In this document: positions 1-9,342 of the stretch, one piece after another
How the letters are laid out: the number at the start of each line of letters is the position of its first letter
Numbering within the stretch: position 1 is the first letter of the stretch
Assembly: GCF_023062595.1 (NCBI RefSeq)
Contig: NZ_JALLAN010000005.1
Coordinates: forward strand, 62,001 to 126,000
Length of the DNA stretch: 64,000 nt
Source of the DNA: Arthrobacter rhizosphaerae
Lineage (GTDB): Bacteria > Actinomycetota > Actinomycetes > Actinomycetales > Micrococcaceae
Direction of reading: 5' to 3'
Made by a program: the position numbers and the translations under genes
The notes under the pieces: generated by a model
What the model saw: only the letters and a program-made list of their open reading frames with translations
The model's database searches: none
What the model was told of the DNA's origin: nothing

Positions 1-26
1 GCGGTGCTGGTGGAAAGCAGCACCGC
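1..26 (+). terminator. Hairpin at left edge
   Basis: A perfect 9-bp stem (GCGGTGCTG / CAGCACCGC) with an 8-nt loop ends one base before ATG 27. It may be the terminator of a gene outside the window or a structure around the start of the metallopeptidase gene. No T-run follows it. Confidence 0.35.
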
Positions 27-698
27 ATGACTCCGAAAGGCCCGCGGGAAAAGCCGGAAACCCCCGGGGAAGCGGATTCGGAGATGACGCACGACGGCGC
101 GCCGGTGGTCGTCCGCCGCTCGGCCCGCCGTCGTCGGACTGTCGCTGCTTTTTGGGAAGACGGCAAAGCCGTCGTGGCGATCCCGGCGCACTTCAGCCGG
201 GCGCAGGAGAAGGAGTGGGTCGGCCGGATGCTGGACAAACTCCGACGCCAGGGTTTGCGTCGGTCGGAGGGCGCCGGGAAACGGAAGCCCGCCACAGACA
301 CCGCACTGGCGGCCCATGCTGCGGTTTTGTCTGCACGCTACTTGGCGGGACGTGCGGTTCCTACGTCTGTTCGCTGGGTCAGCAACCAGAACTCGAGGTG
401 GGGCTCAGCGACTCCATCCGATGGCACCATCAGGTTGTCGGACAAGCTCCGACCGATGCCCCAATGGGTTATTGACTATGTCCTGCTCCATGAACTGGCC
501 CACCTACTGGTTGCCGGACACAATGCCGCCTTCTGGCGGTTGTTGGAGTCCTATCCGGAGACGGGCCGAGCTAAAGCCTTCCTGGAGGGTGTTTCCTTTG
601 CCACATCCCGCGGCATCGGGGCGCCCTCGGACGGGGAGCCGTCAGACGGCTGCGCACCGTCAGGCGCTGTGGATCCAGGCTTCGCCGACGCTGACTGA
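27..698 (+). CDS. SprT/YgjP-like zinc metallopeptidase (M48-type)
   Basis: Predicted soluble zinc metallopeptidase of the YgjP/DUF45 family (SprT-like). The zinc motif HELAH is seen near residues 154-158, followed by a downstream GHNAAFW block that supplies the third ligand region; both are typical of the family. The basic N-terminal block VRRSARRRRTV is where family similarity would be expected to begin. The start is uncertain. The frame stays open to the left window edge, ATG 27 directly follows a 9-bp hairpin, and ATG 84 is an equally good start (204 aa). The substrate is unknown. The gene stands alone on this strand and converges on the zincin-2 family gene, with 46 bp between the stop codons. 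Confidence 0.8.
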   Translation: MTPKGPREKPETPGEADSEMTHDGAPVVVRRSARRRRTVAAFWEDGKAVVAIPAHFSRAQEKEWVGRMLDKLRRQGLRRSEGAGKRKPATDTALAAHAAVLSARYLAGRAVPTSVRWVSNQNSRWGSATPSDGTIRLSDKLRPMPQWVIDYVLLHELAHLLVAGHNAAFWRLLESYPETGRAKAFLEGVSFATSRGIGAPSDGEPSDGCAPSGAVDPGFADAD

Positions 699-744
699 AC
701 AGCTGCGGACTAACCCGGGTCTTTTCGGGCTGCCCGGAAACCCG

Positions 745-2190
745 TCAGCTCTTGGCGTTGCCGGCGTCGTCGTTGGAGTCATCCCCGGTGTCGTCGTCGT
801 TGACTTCAGCTTCAGCTGAACTTTCCGGCTTCCCCTGCTCATCCTTATCAAACCCGCCGCTCAGCAACTTTTGGAGCGCGTCGTCCACTTCCGTTTCACT
901 GGCCTCTGCAAGTTTGCGGCGGCTGCTGAAGCCTTGCGGATCATCAAGGTCCTCGGCTGTGGGAAGCAAATCGGGGTGATGCCATATGGCGTCCCTGCCG
1001 GCAACGCCCCGCTCGGCCTTTAGGGAGGCCCAGAGGGTGGCAGCTTCACGGAGCCGGCGCGGACGCAACTCGAGTCCCACCAATGAGGAGAAGGCGTGTT
1101 CGGCGGGGCCTCCGGTTGCCCGCCGGCGCCGGACCGTCTCGCGAAGCGCAGAGGCTGACGGAAGCATCTTCTCCGTGGCCGCCGCAGTGAGCTCATCCAC
1201 CCACCCTTCAACCAAGGCCAGAGCGGTTTCCAGCTTCTCAAGGGCCTGTTCCTGGGCAGGTGTCCGCTGGGGCATAAAGACTCCCTGGGAGAGTGCCTCC
1301 TGGATACCTTCAGGATTGCCGGGATCCAGTTCCCTCGCCAGCTCTTCAATCTTGGTCATGTCGATATGGATCCCGCGGGCGTAGGCCTCAATGGCTCCCA
1401 GGAGATGCCCACGAAGCCACGGCACCTGCACGAACAGCCGGGCATGGGCAGCCTCGCGGACCGCAAGGAATAGGCGGATGTCTCCCTCAGGCAGGCTGAG
1501 CCCCTCACCAAACTTTGCCACGTTGGCGGGCAGCAGTGCCATCTCCAGATCGGCCAGGGGAACCCCGATGTCGGTAGAGCTGACCACTTCGGCTGAGAGG
1601 GCGCCGATGGCCTGACCCAACTGCATGCCGAAGATTGCCCCGCCCATGTTCTGAAGCATCGAGGAAGCGCCACCCATCATGGACTTCATTTCCTCGGGAA
1701 GCTGACCGCTCAAAGCGTTCGTCAGGGCGTTGGCGATGCTGTTTGCCACGGGTTCCGTAAGCCGCTTCCACGTGCCGAGGGTTTCTTCAACCCACTCTGC
1801 GCGGGACCAGGCCCGGCCGATGAGCCCTGTAGCCGGAAGCTCAGTGACCTGGTCAAGCCACAGCTCGGCAAGGCGAAGAGCTTCATCGATTTCGCGGGAC
1901 TGCTGCGAGGTTACTGACGGGTCTGAGCCGCTGGCCGCTACTCTACGGGCGTTCTCGTGAGCCAGTTGCCAGTTGACAGGACCTTCTGAGGAAGCGCTCA
2001 TCATGGCCTGGACCTGCGAAAACATCTGGGCCAGCAGGTTCGGGTCCTCGGGAAGGCCTGCTGCTTTGGCAAGTTCCGCGGGATCGATATTGCCCATACC
2101 CTTGCCACCCATCAGGTTCTGCAGCATCTCTGCCAGCGGATCCTTCGGGTTCTCGTCGCCATTGGACGGATTGAGTGGGTTGGAGGTCAT
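745..2190 (-). CDS. Zincin-2 family (DUF2342) putative zinc-dependent metalloprotease
   Basis: A 481-residue actinobacterial protein of the DUF2342 / 'coenzyme F420 biosynthesis-associated' zincin-like family. The N-terminus is rich in Gly, Met and Asn. The central block REAAHARLF followed by WLRGHL is characteristic of the family, which usually lacks a canonical HExxH motif. The C-terminus is strongly acidic (Asp/Glu/Asn tail). Start: ATG 2190 has a good ribosome site (GGCGGGA) a few bases upstream. Its upstream region is shared divergently with the PDZ/Lon-like protease gene. Proteolytic activity is inferred from family naming only, and no substrate is known. Confidence 0.8.
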   Translation of the reverse strand: MTSNPLNPSNGDENPKDPLAEMLQNLMGGKGMGNIDPAELAKAAGLPEDPNLLAQMFSQVQAMMSASSEGPVNWQLAHENARRVAASGSDPSVTSQQSREIDEALRLAELWLDQVTELPATGLIGRAWSRAEWVEETLGTWKRLTEPVANSIANALTNALSGQLPEEMKSMMGGASSMLQNMGGAIFGMQLGQAIGALSAEVVSSTDIGVPLADLEMALLPANVAKFGEGLSLPEGDIRLFLAVREAAHARLFVQVPWLRGHLLGAIEAYARGIHIDMTKIEELARELDPGNPEGIQEALSQGVFMPQRTPAQEQALEKLETALALVEGWVDELTAAATEKMLPSASALRETVRRRRATGGPAEHAFSSLVGLELRPRRLREAATLWASLKAERGVAGRDAIWHHPDLLPTAEDLDDPQGFSSRRKLAEASETEVDDALQKLLSGGFDKDEQGKPESSAEAEVNDDDTGDDSNDDAGNAKS

Positions 2191-2427
2191 GATCCCGCCG
2201 ATCGTCGGTGTGACTGTTGATCAAGTTCACGGTACCCCGGCCAACGACAGGCTGTCTGCCGAAAGCGTGCTTCGTTCGCTCTAGGCAAAGAGCCTCCCCG
2301 CAGATAGACCGCGTAATGTTAGAGGCTGGACATATAGGCACGCCTGTGATTGCGCGTGACCCTGTGATGAGTAGCGCTGACAGCGGCGCTCCCGAGGGTC
2401 GAAAGCCGGTAGGGGAGAGGTTCTTCA
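2191..2427. promoter_or_regulatory. Divergent intergenic region, zincin-2 gene / Lon-like protease
   Basis: 237 bp between two divergent starts. It must hold promoters for both genes. I can see the two ribosome sites (GGCGGGA for the minus gene, AGGGGAGAGG at 2411-2420 for the plus gene) but no convincing -35/-10 pair and no gene. Confidence 0.4.
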
Positions 2428-3549
2428 TTGACGCTAACTGAGGGTGACCAACACGCGGGCTGGCCCGAATCCGGCCTCGAAGGCAGTACACCGCCAGAGG
2501 ACAACAGGTTCACGGCGATGGCTGTCTCGGCCGTGCTGACACTCGTGCTGGGCATCGGGCTATTCACCCTTCCCGTGCCCTACGTGGTGGAAACTCCCGG
2601 CCCGACGTACAACACCATCGGTGTGGACAAGGCCGGGAAACCCGTCATTAGTGTTAAGGGACGCGAAACCTTCCCGGCGAATGGAAACCTCGATCTCACC
2701 ACGGTCTACGTCGAGGGCGGTCCTGAAGGGTACGTCTCAGTGCTATCGGCATTTGCCGCCTGGGTGGACAAGTCGAAGGCCGTCTATCCCGTCGAAATGA
2801 TCTACCCCGAGGGCGTCACCAAAGAACAGTCGGACCAGGAAAACGCCGTGGCGATGGCTACGTCCCAGGAGGACGCGGTGGCTGCAGCCTTGAACGAGCT
2901 CGACATCCCCTTTGACCAGAAGCTGAAGATAGCCGGCGTTCCGGAGTCCTCTCCCTCGCAAGGAAAACTGGAACCCGGCGACGTATTTGTGTCCGTCGGG
3001 GGAAAACCCGTGACGGCCTTGAAGGTTATTCAGGATGAACTGGCAGCAGAGGCAGGGCAGCCGGTCACCGTCGTCGTTGACCGTAACGGCAACAGTGTCA
3101 CCGAAACGATCACCCCAGGTAAGAACGCCGCGGGACGCTACATCCTGGGCGTCCAACTGCAATACGATTTCACTTTTCCCGTTGAGGTAACCATCTCCCT
3201 GCAAGAGGTGGGAGGTTCGAGCGCCGGCATGATGTTCGCTTTGGGCATTGTGGACACCATGACTCCCGGCGACCTCACCGGCGGCCGGAAGATTGCCGGA
3301 ACCGGGACCATTTCCCCCGATGGATCAGTGGGCCCGATTGGAGGCATAGGGCAAAAGATGGTGGGTGCACAACGTGCCGGCGCCACCGTCTTCCTTGCCC
3401 CGGCGGCAAATTGTGAGCAGGTTCTGGGCCATATTCCCGATGGCCTCCGGGTGGTGAAAATCGAGAATCTGGCCGAGGCGAAGAAAGCGGTCGAGTTGGT
3501 CGGCGCCGGACAGGACACGGCCGCCCTCCCGACGTGCACCACCGACTAG
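2428..3549 (+). CDS. Membrane-anchored PDZ / Lon-like (S16) serine protease, YlbL family
   Basis: A 373-residue secreted or anchored protease. One N-terminal membrane segment (about residues 29-50) is followed by a degenerate PDZ domain (about 155-230) and a C-terminal Lon-type proteolytic domain. The Lon Ser-Lys dyad is visible: Ser265 in GGSSAG and Lys310 in GGIGQK. Start: TTG 2428 has the ribosome site AGGGGAGAGG at the right distance; an internal ATG at 2518 would remove residues in front of the membrane segment. The protein probably acts outside the membrane on unfolded or envelope proteins. It is followed after 136 bp by the UPF0182 gene on the same strand. Confidence 0.88.
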   Translation: MTLTEGDQHAGWPESGLEGSTPPEDNRFTAMAVSAVLTLVLGIGLFTLPVPYVVETPGPTYNTIGVDKAGKPVISVKGRETFPANGNLDLTTVYVEGGPEGYVSVLSAFAAWVDKSKAVYPVEMIYPEGVTKEQSDQENAVAMATSQEDAVAAALNELDIPFDQKLKIAGVPESSPSQGKLEPGDVFVSVGGKPVTALKVIQDELAAEAGQPVTVVVDRNGNSVTETITPGKNAAGRYILGVQLQYDFTFPVEVTISLQEVGGSSAGMMFALGIVDTMTPGDLTGGRKIAGTGTISPDGSVGPIGGIGQKMVGAQRAGATVFLAPAANCEQVLGHIPDGLRVVKIENLAEAKKAVELVGAGQDTAALPTCTTD

Positions 3550-3685
3550 ACTAAATCGAGGAACTTAGCTCCACTGCCACTCGTGGCATATATAACCAGT
3601 CAGCGCCAGTCTGAGGACGGGAGCCGGCACCTGCACCACTCCAGCAACACCCGCGATTCAGACGACCAGCTATGAGGTACAAAGT

Positions 3686-6600
3686 TTGTCCCGTCCCGCC
3701 AGCTCCATGCCGCCCACAACCACTCAGTCGAGGCGCAGCGCCCTGACACCCACCCTGATCGTTGTTGCCTTGGTTGTGGTCGGATTCATCTTCTTCGCCA
3801 ACACCTGGACGGATGTCCTGTGGTACCAGCAGCTCGGATACTTTGAAGTCTTCCTGACGGAGAACCTGGCCCGCATCGGCATATTTGTTGCGGGATTCGC
3901 CGTCATGGCGGCTGCTATGTACTTCGCCATCCGGGTGGCCTACAACGCCAGGCCTGTTTACGCTCCTGACGCGGAAATACGGGACAACTTGAACCGCTAT
4001 CAGGCGCAGCTTGAACCAGTGCGCCGGGTGGTGATGATCGGCCTCCCCATACTCTTTGGCCTTTTTGCCGGCAGTGCCGCTGCAAGCCAGTGGCAGAAAG
4101 TCCTCCTGTACTTCAACCAGGTTCAGTTCGGTCAAACTGATCCCGAATTTGGTCTGGACATCAGCTTCTACCTCATGACCTTGCCGTTCCTGGGATTCGT
4201 CACGGGTTTCCTGATCAGTGTGGCTGTTGTCGCAGGTATCGCTGGGATTCTGACTCACTACCTGTACGGCAGTATCCGCATCATGGAACGTGGCATCTTT
4301 ACCAGCAGGGCAGCGCAGATCCATCTTGCTGTAACCGGCGGAACGTTCCTTCTGCTGCTGGGCGTGAACTTCTGGCTGGACAGGTATACCGCCCTCCAAA
4401 ACAACGGCGGACGCTGGGCGGGAGCGCTCTACACCGACGTCAACGCGGTCATTCCCACAAAGGCGATCCTCGCCGTGGCAGCCGTCCTGGTTGCGATCCT
4501 CTTCATCGTCGCTGCGATCATCGGCAAGTGGCGGTTGCCTGTCATTGGCACTGCAATGTTGGTTATCACTTCCATTCTTGCGGGTGGAGTTTATCCGTGG
4601 GTGATCCAGCAATTCCAGGTCCGGCCATCCGAACAGACCCTCGAGAAGGAATTCATCGAGCGGAACATCGGAATGACCAGGACAGCCTACGGTCTGGACA
4701 AGATTCAGGTGGAACGGTACAACGCCACCAATACGGCAACATCAGGTGCTTTGGCCCCGGACGCCCAGACAACGCAGAACATCCGCCTCCTCGATCCAAA
4801 CCTGATCTCGGACGCATTTGCGCAGCTGGAGCAGTACAGGCCGTACTACACATTCCCTGAGACATTGAACGTGGACCGCTATGAGGTGGACGGCAAAGTC
4901 CAGGACACCGTTATTGCGGTCCGCGAACTCAATCCAGGCGGGCTGAGCGCAAACCAGCAGTCGTGGCTGAACACGCATGCCGTTTACACCCACGGTTACG
5001 GCGTGGTTGCCGCCAAGGGCAACAAGTTCACAGTGGACGGAAAGCCGGACTTCCTGCAGGCAGGTATCCCTTCCACGGGCGTGCTTGGGGATGACTCCAC
5101 ATACGAGCCGCGTATCTACTTCGGCGAGAACTCCCCTGAATACTCCATTGTCGGGGCGCCGGACGGCTCACCGCATCGTGAACAGGACCGTCCCTCGGCG
5201 AGAGAAGGCGGTGGGGACACCCAGTACACCTTCACAGGCAACGGCGGCCCAAACGTGGGCAATTTCTTGAACAGGATCCTCTACTCAATAAAGTTCCAGT
5301 CCTCTGACCTCCTGCTGTCCGACGCTGTGAACTCCGAGTCGCAGATTCTGTACGAACGTAGTCCCCGTGAGCGGGTCGAAAAAGTAGCGCCCTACCTGAC
5401 GGTGGATGGGAACGCTTATCCTGCGGTTGTAGATGGACGAGTGAAGTGGATCGTTGACGGGTACACCACCAGCCAGTACTACCCGTATTCACAGCAGGAG
5501 CAGCTTTCTGAAGCAACTGCGGACTCGCAGACGGTGGCCGGAAGGTCTGTAGCGTTGCCCAACAGCTCTGTGAACTACATCCGCAACTCGGTGAAGGCAA
5601 CTGTCGACGCCTACGACGGCTCGGTGGAGCTATACGCGTGGGACGACCAGGATCCGGTCTTGAAGGCCTGGCAGAAGGTCTTCCCAGCATCACTGAAGCC
5701 CTACTCCGAAATGTCCGGAGACGTGATGAGTCACGTTAGGTACCCGGAGGACCTATTCAAGGTTCAACGTGAGCTTCTAGGCCGCTACCACGTCACCCAG
5801 CCCGATAGCTTTTACCAAGGCGATGACGTATGGAGCGTGCCCAATGATCCAACCGTGGAGCGCGAGGTGAAGCAGCCTCCGTTCTACATGTCGCTCCAGA
5901 TGCCGGATCAGGAAAATTCAGCATTCCAGCTCACATCCTCGTTCATTCCCCAGATCGTTGATGGCAGTGCAAGGAATGTGCTTTATGGCTTCTTGGCCGC
6001 TGACTCGGATGCCGGCAAAGAGAAGGGCGTCAAGGCGGAGAGCTATGGCAAGTTGAGGTTGCTGGAGATTCCGCCGGAAACTCAGGTGCCCGGTCCGGGA
6101 CAGGCGCAGAATAAGTTCAACTCTGATCCAACTGTGTCGCAAGCCCTTAACCTGTTGCGTCAAGGCGCTTCTGATGTGCTCAATGGAAACTTGCTGACGT
6201 TGCCTGTGGGCGGCGGTATCCTCTACGTCCAGCCGGTTTACCTCAAGTCCACGGGCGAGACCTCCTACCCCACGCTTCAGCGCGTGCTCGTAGCCTTCGG
6301 TGACAAGATAGGCTTTGCTCCCACCTTGGACGCAGCCCTGAAGCAGCTGTTCGGAGGCGATTCAGGTGCTGCTGCAGGCGACTCCGCCAACAATGGCCAG
6401 GCTCCTCCTGCTCCGGGCGGTACAACCCCTCCGGCGCCGGGCACCACGGATGCCAAGGCAGAGCTGAAGGCGGCACTGGAGGCAGCGAATGCCGCCATCA
6501 CAGCCGGCCAGGCAGCACTGGCTGACGGCGATTTTGCGGCCTATGGCGAGCAGCAGAAGAAACTGTCCGAAGCGTTGAAGAGGGCAATCGATGCGGAGGC

Positions 6601-6697
6601 TAAGTTGGCTGTTCCCGGAGCAGCGCCCGCTACTTCGCCAACAGCATCTGCGACAGCCACAGCGACGCCGACACCCTCACCCAGCCCCACCGGCTGA
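3686..6697 (+). CDS. UPF0182 family large membrane protein
   Basis: A 1003-residue member of UPF0182 (COG1615), a conserved family of unknown function in actinobacteria. About seven hydrophobic segments lie in the first third (roughly residues 20-310). A large extracytoplasmic domain of about 550 residues follows, then an Ala/Pro/Thr-rich tail containing an Ala-rich helical segment (about 930-975). Length and architecture match the family. The start is TTG 3686, behind a weak GAGG; no better in-frame start lies before the first membrane segment. The hairpin at 6739-6783 probably ends the transcript. I do not propose a biochemical role. Confidence 0.88.
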   Translation: MSRPASSMPPTTTQSRRSALTPTLIVVALVVVGFIFFANTWTDVLWYQQLGYFEVFLTENLARIGIFVAGFAVMAAAMYFAIRVAYNARPVYAPDAEIRDNLNRYQAQLEPVRRVVMIGLPILFGLFAGSAAASQWQKVLLYFNQVQFGQTDPEFGLDISFYLMTLPFLGFVTGFLISVAVVAGIAGILTHYLYGSIRIMERGIFTSRAAQIHLAVTGGTFLLLLGVNFWLDRYTALQNNGGRWAGALYTDVNAVIPTKAILAVAAVLVAILFIVAAIIGKWRLPVIGTAMLVITSILAGGVYPWVIQQFQVRPSEQTLEKEFIERNIGMTRTAYGLDKIQVERYNATNTATSGALAPDAQTTQNIRLLDPNLISDAFAQLEQYRPYYTFPETLNVDRYEVDGKVQDTVIAVRELNPGGLSANQQSWLNTHAVYTHGYGVVAAKGNKFTVDGKPDFLQAGIPSTGVLGDDSTYEPRIYFGENSPEYSIVGAPDGSPHREQDRPSAREGGGDTQYTFTGNGGPNVGNFLNRILYSIKFQSSDLLLSDAVNSESQILYERSPRERVEKVAPYLTVDGNAYPAVVDGRVKWIVDGYTTSQYYPYSQQEQLSEATADSQTVAGRSVALPNSSVNYIRNSVKATVDAYDGSVELYAWDDQDPVLKAWQKVFPASLKPYSEMSGDVMSHVRYPEDLFKVQRELLGRYHVTQPDSFYQGDDVWSVPNDPTVEREVKQPPFYMSLQMPDQENSAFQLTSSFIPQIVDGSARNVLYGFLAADSDAGKEKGVKAESYGKLRLLEIPPETQVPGPGQAQNKFNSDPTVSQALNLLRQGASDVLNGNLLTLPVGGGILYVQPVYLKSTGETSYPTLQRVLVAFGDKIGFAPTLDAALKQLFGGDSGAAAGDSANNGQAPPAPGGTTPPAPGTTDAKAELKAALEAANAAITAGQAALADGDFAAYGEQQKKLSEALKRAIDAEAKLAVPGAAPATSPTASATATATPTPSPSPTG

Positions 6698-6738
6698 CCC
6701 CGCATGCCCTAGCGGGCTGTAGCGACGCGGCACTAACA

Positions 6739-6783
6739 GAAGGCCGGTTCTCCCTCCACAACGTGGTGGCAGAGCCGGCCTTC
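6739..6783 (+). terminator. Terminator-like hairpin after the UPF0182 gene
   Basis: 13-bp arms (6739-6751 and 6771-6783) pair completely apart from one G-U. There is no clear T-run after it, so termination strength is uncertain. Confidence 0.5.
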
Positions 6784-6875
6784 ATCGTCCCGGCTACGGG
6801 TGTTCCCAGCCTCGGGCGTTCCGGGCCTCAACACGAGCAGTCCCTGGGCGGAGACGTACATCACCCCGCTTCGAT

Positions 6876-6904
6876 TTGGCCTCCCGTTGGGCGCCGGGTA
6901 GAGT
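6876..6904 (+). promoter_or_regulatory. Promoter of first tRNA-fMet gene
   Basis: TTGGCC at 6876-6881, a 17-bp spacer and TAGAGT at 6899-6904 (TAnnnT type), 11 bp before the mature tRNA. The second copy has TAGGCT at the equivalent place (7139-7144) but no clear -35. Confidence 0.55.
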
Positions 6905-6915
6905 TGATCTTGCGA

Positions 6916-6989
6916 CGCGGGGTGGAGCAGTTCGGTAGCTCGCTGGGCTCATAACCCAGAGGTCACAGGTTCAAATCCTGTCCCCGCAA
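6916..6989 (+). tRNA. Initiator tRNA-fMet (CAT), copy 1
   Basis: A complete cloverleaf: acceptor CGCGGGG/CCCCGCA with the C1xA72 mismatch, D stem GAGC/GCTC, anticodon stem CTGGG/CCCAG with loop CTCATAA (anticodon CAT at 6950-6952), and T stem ACAGG/CCTGT. The three consecutive G-C pairs next to the anticodon loop and the unpaired first base identify it as the initiator, not the elongator. The 3' CCA is not encoded here (the discriminator A is followed by CTG). Confidence 0.95.
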
Positions 6990-7000
6990 CTGAAAAGGAA

Positions 7001-7041
7001 GGTCCGGAATGCTTGAAAAAGCATTCCGGACTTTCTGCTTT
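7001..7041 (+). terminator. Terminator after tRNA-fMet copy 1
   Basis: A 13-bp stem (7002-7014 / 7019-7031) with a GAAA tetraloop is followed by TTTCTGCTTT. This is a strong intrinsic terminator ten bases after the tRNA. Confidence 0.85.
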
Positions 7042-7155
7042 AACAACCCGATTGAAGAATTCGGGCCAGTGCGGGAGCGGTGCCTGCCGCTGGAGTGGGC
7101 TCATCTCCGACGTGGACTTTCCGGCCCTAAATCTAGGGTAGGCTTGATCTTGCGA

Positions 7156-7232
7156 CGCGGGGTGGAGCAGTTCGGTAGCTCGCTGGGCTCATAACCCAGA
7201 GGTCACAGGTTCAAATCCTGTCCCCGCAACCA
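7156..7232 (+). tRNA. Initiator tRNA-fMet (CAT), copy 2
   Basis: Identical in sequence to copy 1 through the discriminator base, and exactly 240 bp downstream of it. Anticodon CAT is at 7190-7192. Unlike copy 1, the 3' CCA is encoded (7230-7232). The same initiator hallmarks are present (C1xA72, three G-C pairs in the anticodon stem). Confidence 0.95.
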
Positions 7233-7235
7233 CTA

Positions 7236-7277
7236 GAGGCCCTGACCGGCAATACGACCGGTCGGGGCCTCTCCTTT
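7236..7277 (+). terminator. Terminator after tRNA-fMet copy 2
   Basis: GAGGCCCTGACCGG at 7236-7249 pairs with 7258-7271 (one G-U) around an 8-nt loop, then TCCTTT. The sequence is unrelated to the terminator of copy 1. Confidence 0.8.
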
Positions 7278-7496
7278 GGATCCCTCATTTAGTAGCATTT
7301 CCTAGTATTCTCGATCGCAGGATGCCGGGGAAGAATATGTTGCGGGGCATGACTGAAGCACTCGCCATATTTCGCTCCGACGACCTTTGATGATCCAAGC
7401 TATTAAGGCGGTCAGCATAGACCGTGCGCTCCTGCCGCCGGCGGAAGCAAGCAGCAATTACTATCGGTCGATCATTCTCGAGAGGAATGCTTTTCG
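7278..7496. other. Intergenic, tRNA to cytochrome b561-like gene
   Basis: About 220 bp, relatively AT-rich, with no convincing gene. It contains the promoter region and, close to the start at 7497, the ribosome site GAGAGGAA of the next gene. Confidence 0.5.
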
Positions 7497-8429
7497 ATGT
7501 CAGTGCCAACGAAGAAGTCCGGAACCGCGAAGAGCAAGTGGGTGCAGCGCTATTGGGCCGTACCGGCAGCGTTGGTTGCCTTGCTCTTGATCGTGCTTCT
7601 GACGAAGTGGCTGACGGGGCTGCCCGGGGTCAAAGACTTTCTTGAGCAGTACCCCGGCCATTCAGAGCTCCCGAGCGGGGCTCCGGTTGGCTTTCCTGCC
7701 TGGCTCGCCTGGCAGCATTTCCTGAACGGCTTCTTCCTCCTTCTCATCATCCGTACGGGGTGGCAGGTCCGCACCACAGCGAGGCCCGCTGCACACTGGA
7801 CCAGGAACAACAAGGGGTTCATCAGGACCAAGAACCCCCCGAGCAAAATCAGCCTGGATCTATGGTTCCACCTCACCTTGGACGTCCTGTGGATCCTGAA
7901 CGGCGTAGTCTTCGCCATCCTTCTGTTCGCTACGGGTCAGTGGATGCGGATTGTTCCTACATCATGGGACGTCTTCCCCAACGCGCTTTCGGCTGCGCTC
8001 CAGTATGCGTCGCTGAACTGGCCCACTGAGAACGGCTGGATAAACTACAACGCACTTCAGCTGCTGACGTACTTTGCCACAGTCTTTATCGCAGCACCGC
8101 TTGCCTTCGTCACGGGTTTGAGGATGTCGTCGGTCTGGCCGAAAAAAGCGCCCACGCTCAACAGGCTTTTCCCGATCGAGGCGGCAAGGGCAGTGCACTT
8201 CCCCGTCATGATCTACTTCGTTGCCTTTATCGCGGTCCATGTTTTCCTGGTTCTGGCCACAGGGGCGTTGCGGAACCTGAACCACATGTACGGCGGGAGC
8301 GACGACGAGAACTGGGTGGGCTTCTGGATATTCGCAGTCTCTGTAGCCGTCATGGTCGGCGCCTGGTTCCTCGCCAGGCCGCTCTTCCTGCGCCCGATAG
8401 CTTCCCTTATGGGCAAGGTCACCCGCTAG
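7497..8429 (+). CDS. Cytochrome b561-like (cytochrome b/b6 domain) membrane protein
   Basis: A 310-residue integral membrane protein with about five to six hydrophobic segments (around 20-38, 70-88, 124-148, 185-207, 232-256, 273-294). His74, His125, His234 and His248 lie in or at membrane segments and are candidate heme b ligands, as in the prokaryotic cytochrome b561 / hydrogenase cytochrome b superfamily. Its job would be to pass electrons between the quinone pool and a partner oxidoreductase, but no molybdopterin or other partner gene lies next to it. Start ATG 7497 has the ribosome site GAGAGGAA. The gene converges on pspA across a shared hairpin. Confidence 0.82.
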   Translation: MSVPTKKSGTAKSKWVQRYWAVPAALVALLLIVLLTKWLTGLPGVKDFLEQYPGHSELPSGAPVGFPAWLAWQHFLNGFFLLLIIRTGWQVRTTARPAAHWTRNNKGFIRTKNPPSKISLDLWFHLTLDVLWILNGVVFAILLFATGQWMRIVPTSWDVFPNALSAALQYASLNWPTENGWINYNALQLLTYFATVFIAAPLAFVTGLRMSSVWPKKAPTLNRLFPIEAARAVHFPVMIYFVAFIAVHVFLVLATGALRNLNHMYGGSDDENWVGFWIFAVSVAVMVGAWFLARPLFLRPIASLMGKVTR

Positions 8430-8445
8430 CGCATTTTCCAAGACT

Positions 8446-8491
8446 GAAGACCGGGATTCCGTTGGAACCCCGGCCTTCACTTTGCCTTTAC
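8446..8491. terminator. Convergent terminator hairpin
   Basis: An imperfect stem 8446-8460 / 8464-8478 (GAAG.CCGGG.TTCC pairing with GGAA.CCCGG.CTTC) is followed by short T-runs. It sits between the convergent cytochrome b561-like and pspA genes and may serve both. Confidence 0.6.
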
Positions 8492-8520
8492 TTCGCAGGC
8501 GGACAGCCGCGAGACATTTT

Positions 8521-9312
8521 CTAGAGCTTGTCGAAGTCTGCTTCCTCGACAGTTGATTCGGATGCACTGGAGCCGTTTCCGGCGGCGATGGCAGGCTTCG
8601 CGCCGCCGGATTTCAGAGCGGCCAGGCGCGCTTCGATCTCGGTCTGTTCGCCGAGGTCCTCAAGCTGGTTGAACTGTGAGTCCAGGCTGGATTCTGCCAG
8701 TTCCTGCTGGCCACGGACCTTGGCTTCTTCCCGACGGATCTTTTGTTCAAAGCGACCCACTTCACTGGTGGGGTCCATGATATCGATGCTCTTAAGAGCG
8801 TCGTGGACCTGGGACTGTGCGGCGGCAGTCCTGGACCGGGCAACCAGCTCGTTGCGCTTGCTGGTGAGCTCGTTGAGCTTGCCCTTCATCATGTCCAGGC
8901 CGGACTTGAGCTTGTCCACAACTTCAGTTTGGGACGCAATGCTGGGCTCCGCAGACTTCGCTTCGTTCTCTGAGGAGATCTGGCGCTGCAGTGCTACCTT
9001 GGCGAGGTTATCGAATTTCTGGGCATCAGCAGCATTGCCGGCGCTTCGGTACTCATCCGCCTTGCGTGAAGCGGCCAAGGCTTTGTTGCCCCAGTCCTGA
9101 GCGTTCTTGACGTCTTCGTTGTAGTCGTCTTGGAGCATCCGCAGGTTGCCAATAGTTTGCGCAACCGCAGATTCAGCCTCGGCGATGTTGTTGGAGTAGT
9201 CCCTGACCATCTGGTCCAGCATCTTCTGCGGATCCTCGGCCTGGTCCAACAGGGAGTTGATATTCGCCTTCGCAAGCTGCGCCATGCGGCCGAAAATGGA
9301 CTGCTTAACCAT
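8521..9312 (-). CDS. pspA: PspA/IM30 family envelope-stress protein
   Basis: A 263-residue coiled-coil protein of the PspA/IM30/Vipp1 family, membrane-binding scaffolds that protect the cytoplasmic membrane under stress. It begins with the typical MVKQSIFGRM amphipathic helix and the LLDQAEDPQKMLDQMVRDY block, followed by long heptad-rich helices to about residue 215 and an Ala/Ser-rich acidic tail. Start ATG 9312 has the ribosome site GAAAGGT. It lies 110 bp downstream of the TPM-domain gene on the same strand; a perfect palindrome (9343-9358) sits in that gap, so pspA may have its own controlled promoter in addition to read-through. Confidence 0.93.
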   Translation of the reverse strand: MVKQSIFGRMAQLAKANINSLLDQAEDPQKMLDQMVRDYSNNIAEAESAVAQTIGNLRMLQDDYNEDVKNAQDWGNKALAASRKADEYRSAGNAADAQKFDNLAKVALQRQISSENEAKSAEPSIASQTEVVDKLKSGLDMMKGKLNELTSKRNELVARSRTAAAQSQVHDALKSIDIMDPTSEVGRFEQKIRREEAKVRGQQELAESSLDSQFNQLEDLGEQTEIEARLAALKSGGAKPAIAAGNGSSASESTVEEADFDKL

Positions 9313-9342
9313 GGTGTTACCTTTCGTCCTGCTCGGTTGTTC

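Larger units (their letters stand above)
6896..7230 (+). repeat. Direct duplication containing the two tRNA genes
   Basis: 6896-6990 and 7136-7230 match at 93 of 95 positions, and the last 87 positions are identical. Both differences fall inside the -10 box. The intervening sequence and the two terminators are not similar. Confidence 0.9.

Noticed and set aside
3551..4612. Long minus-strand open frame (353 aa)
   Set aside because: Fully antisense to the UPF0182 gene; its composition (His, Asp, Gln and Arg rich) is that of a shadow frame in high-GC DNA, and it has no recognisable domain.
6763..7194. Two small frames reading through the tRNA genes
   Set aside because: Their shared C-terminal sequence is only the translation of the duplicated tRNA; the RNA genes explain the conservation.
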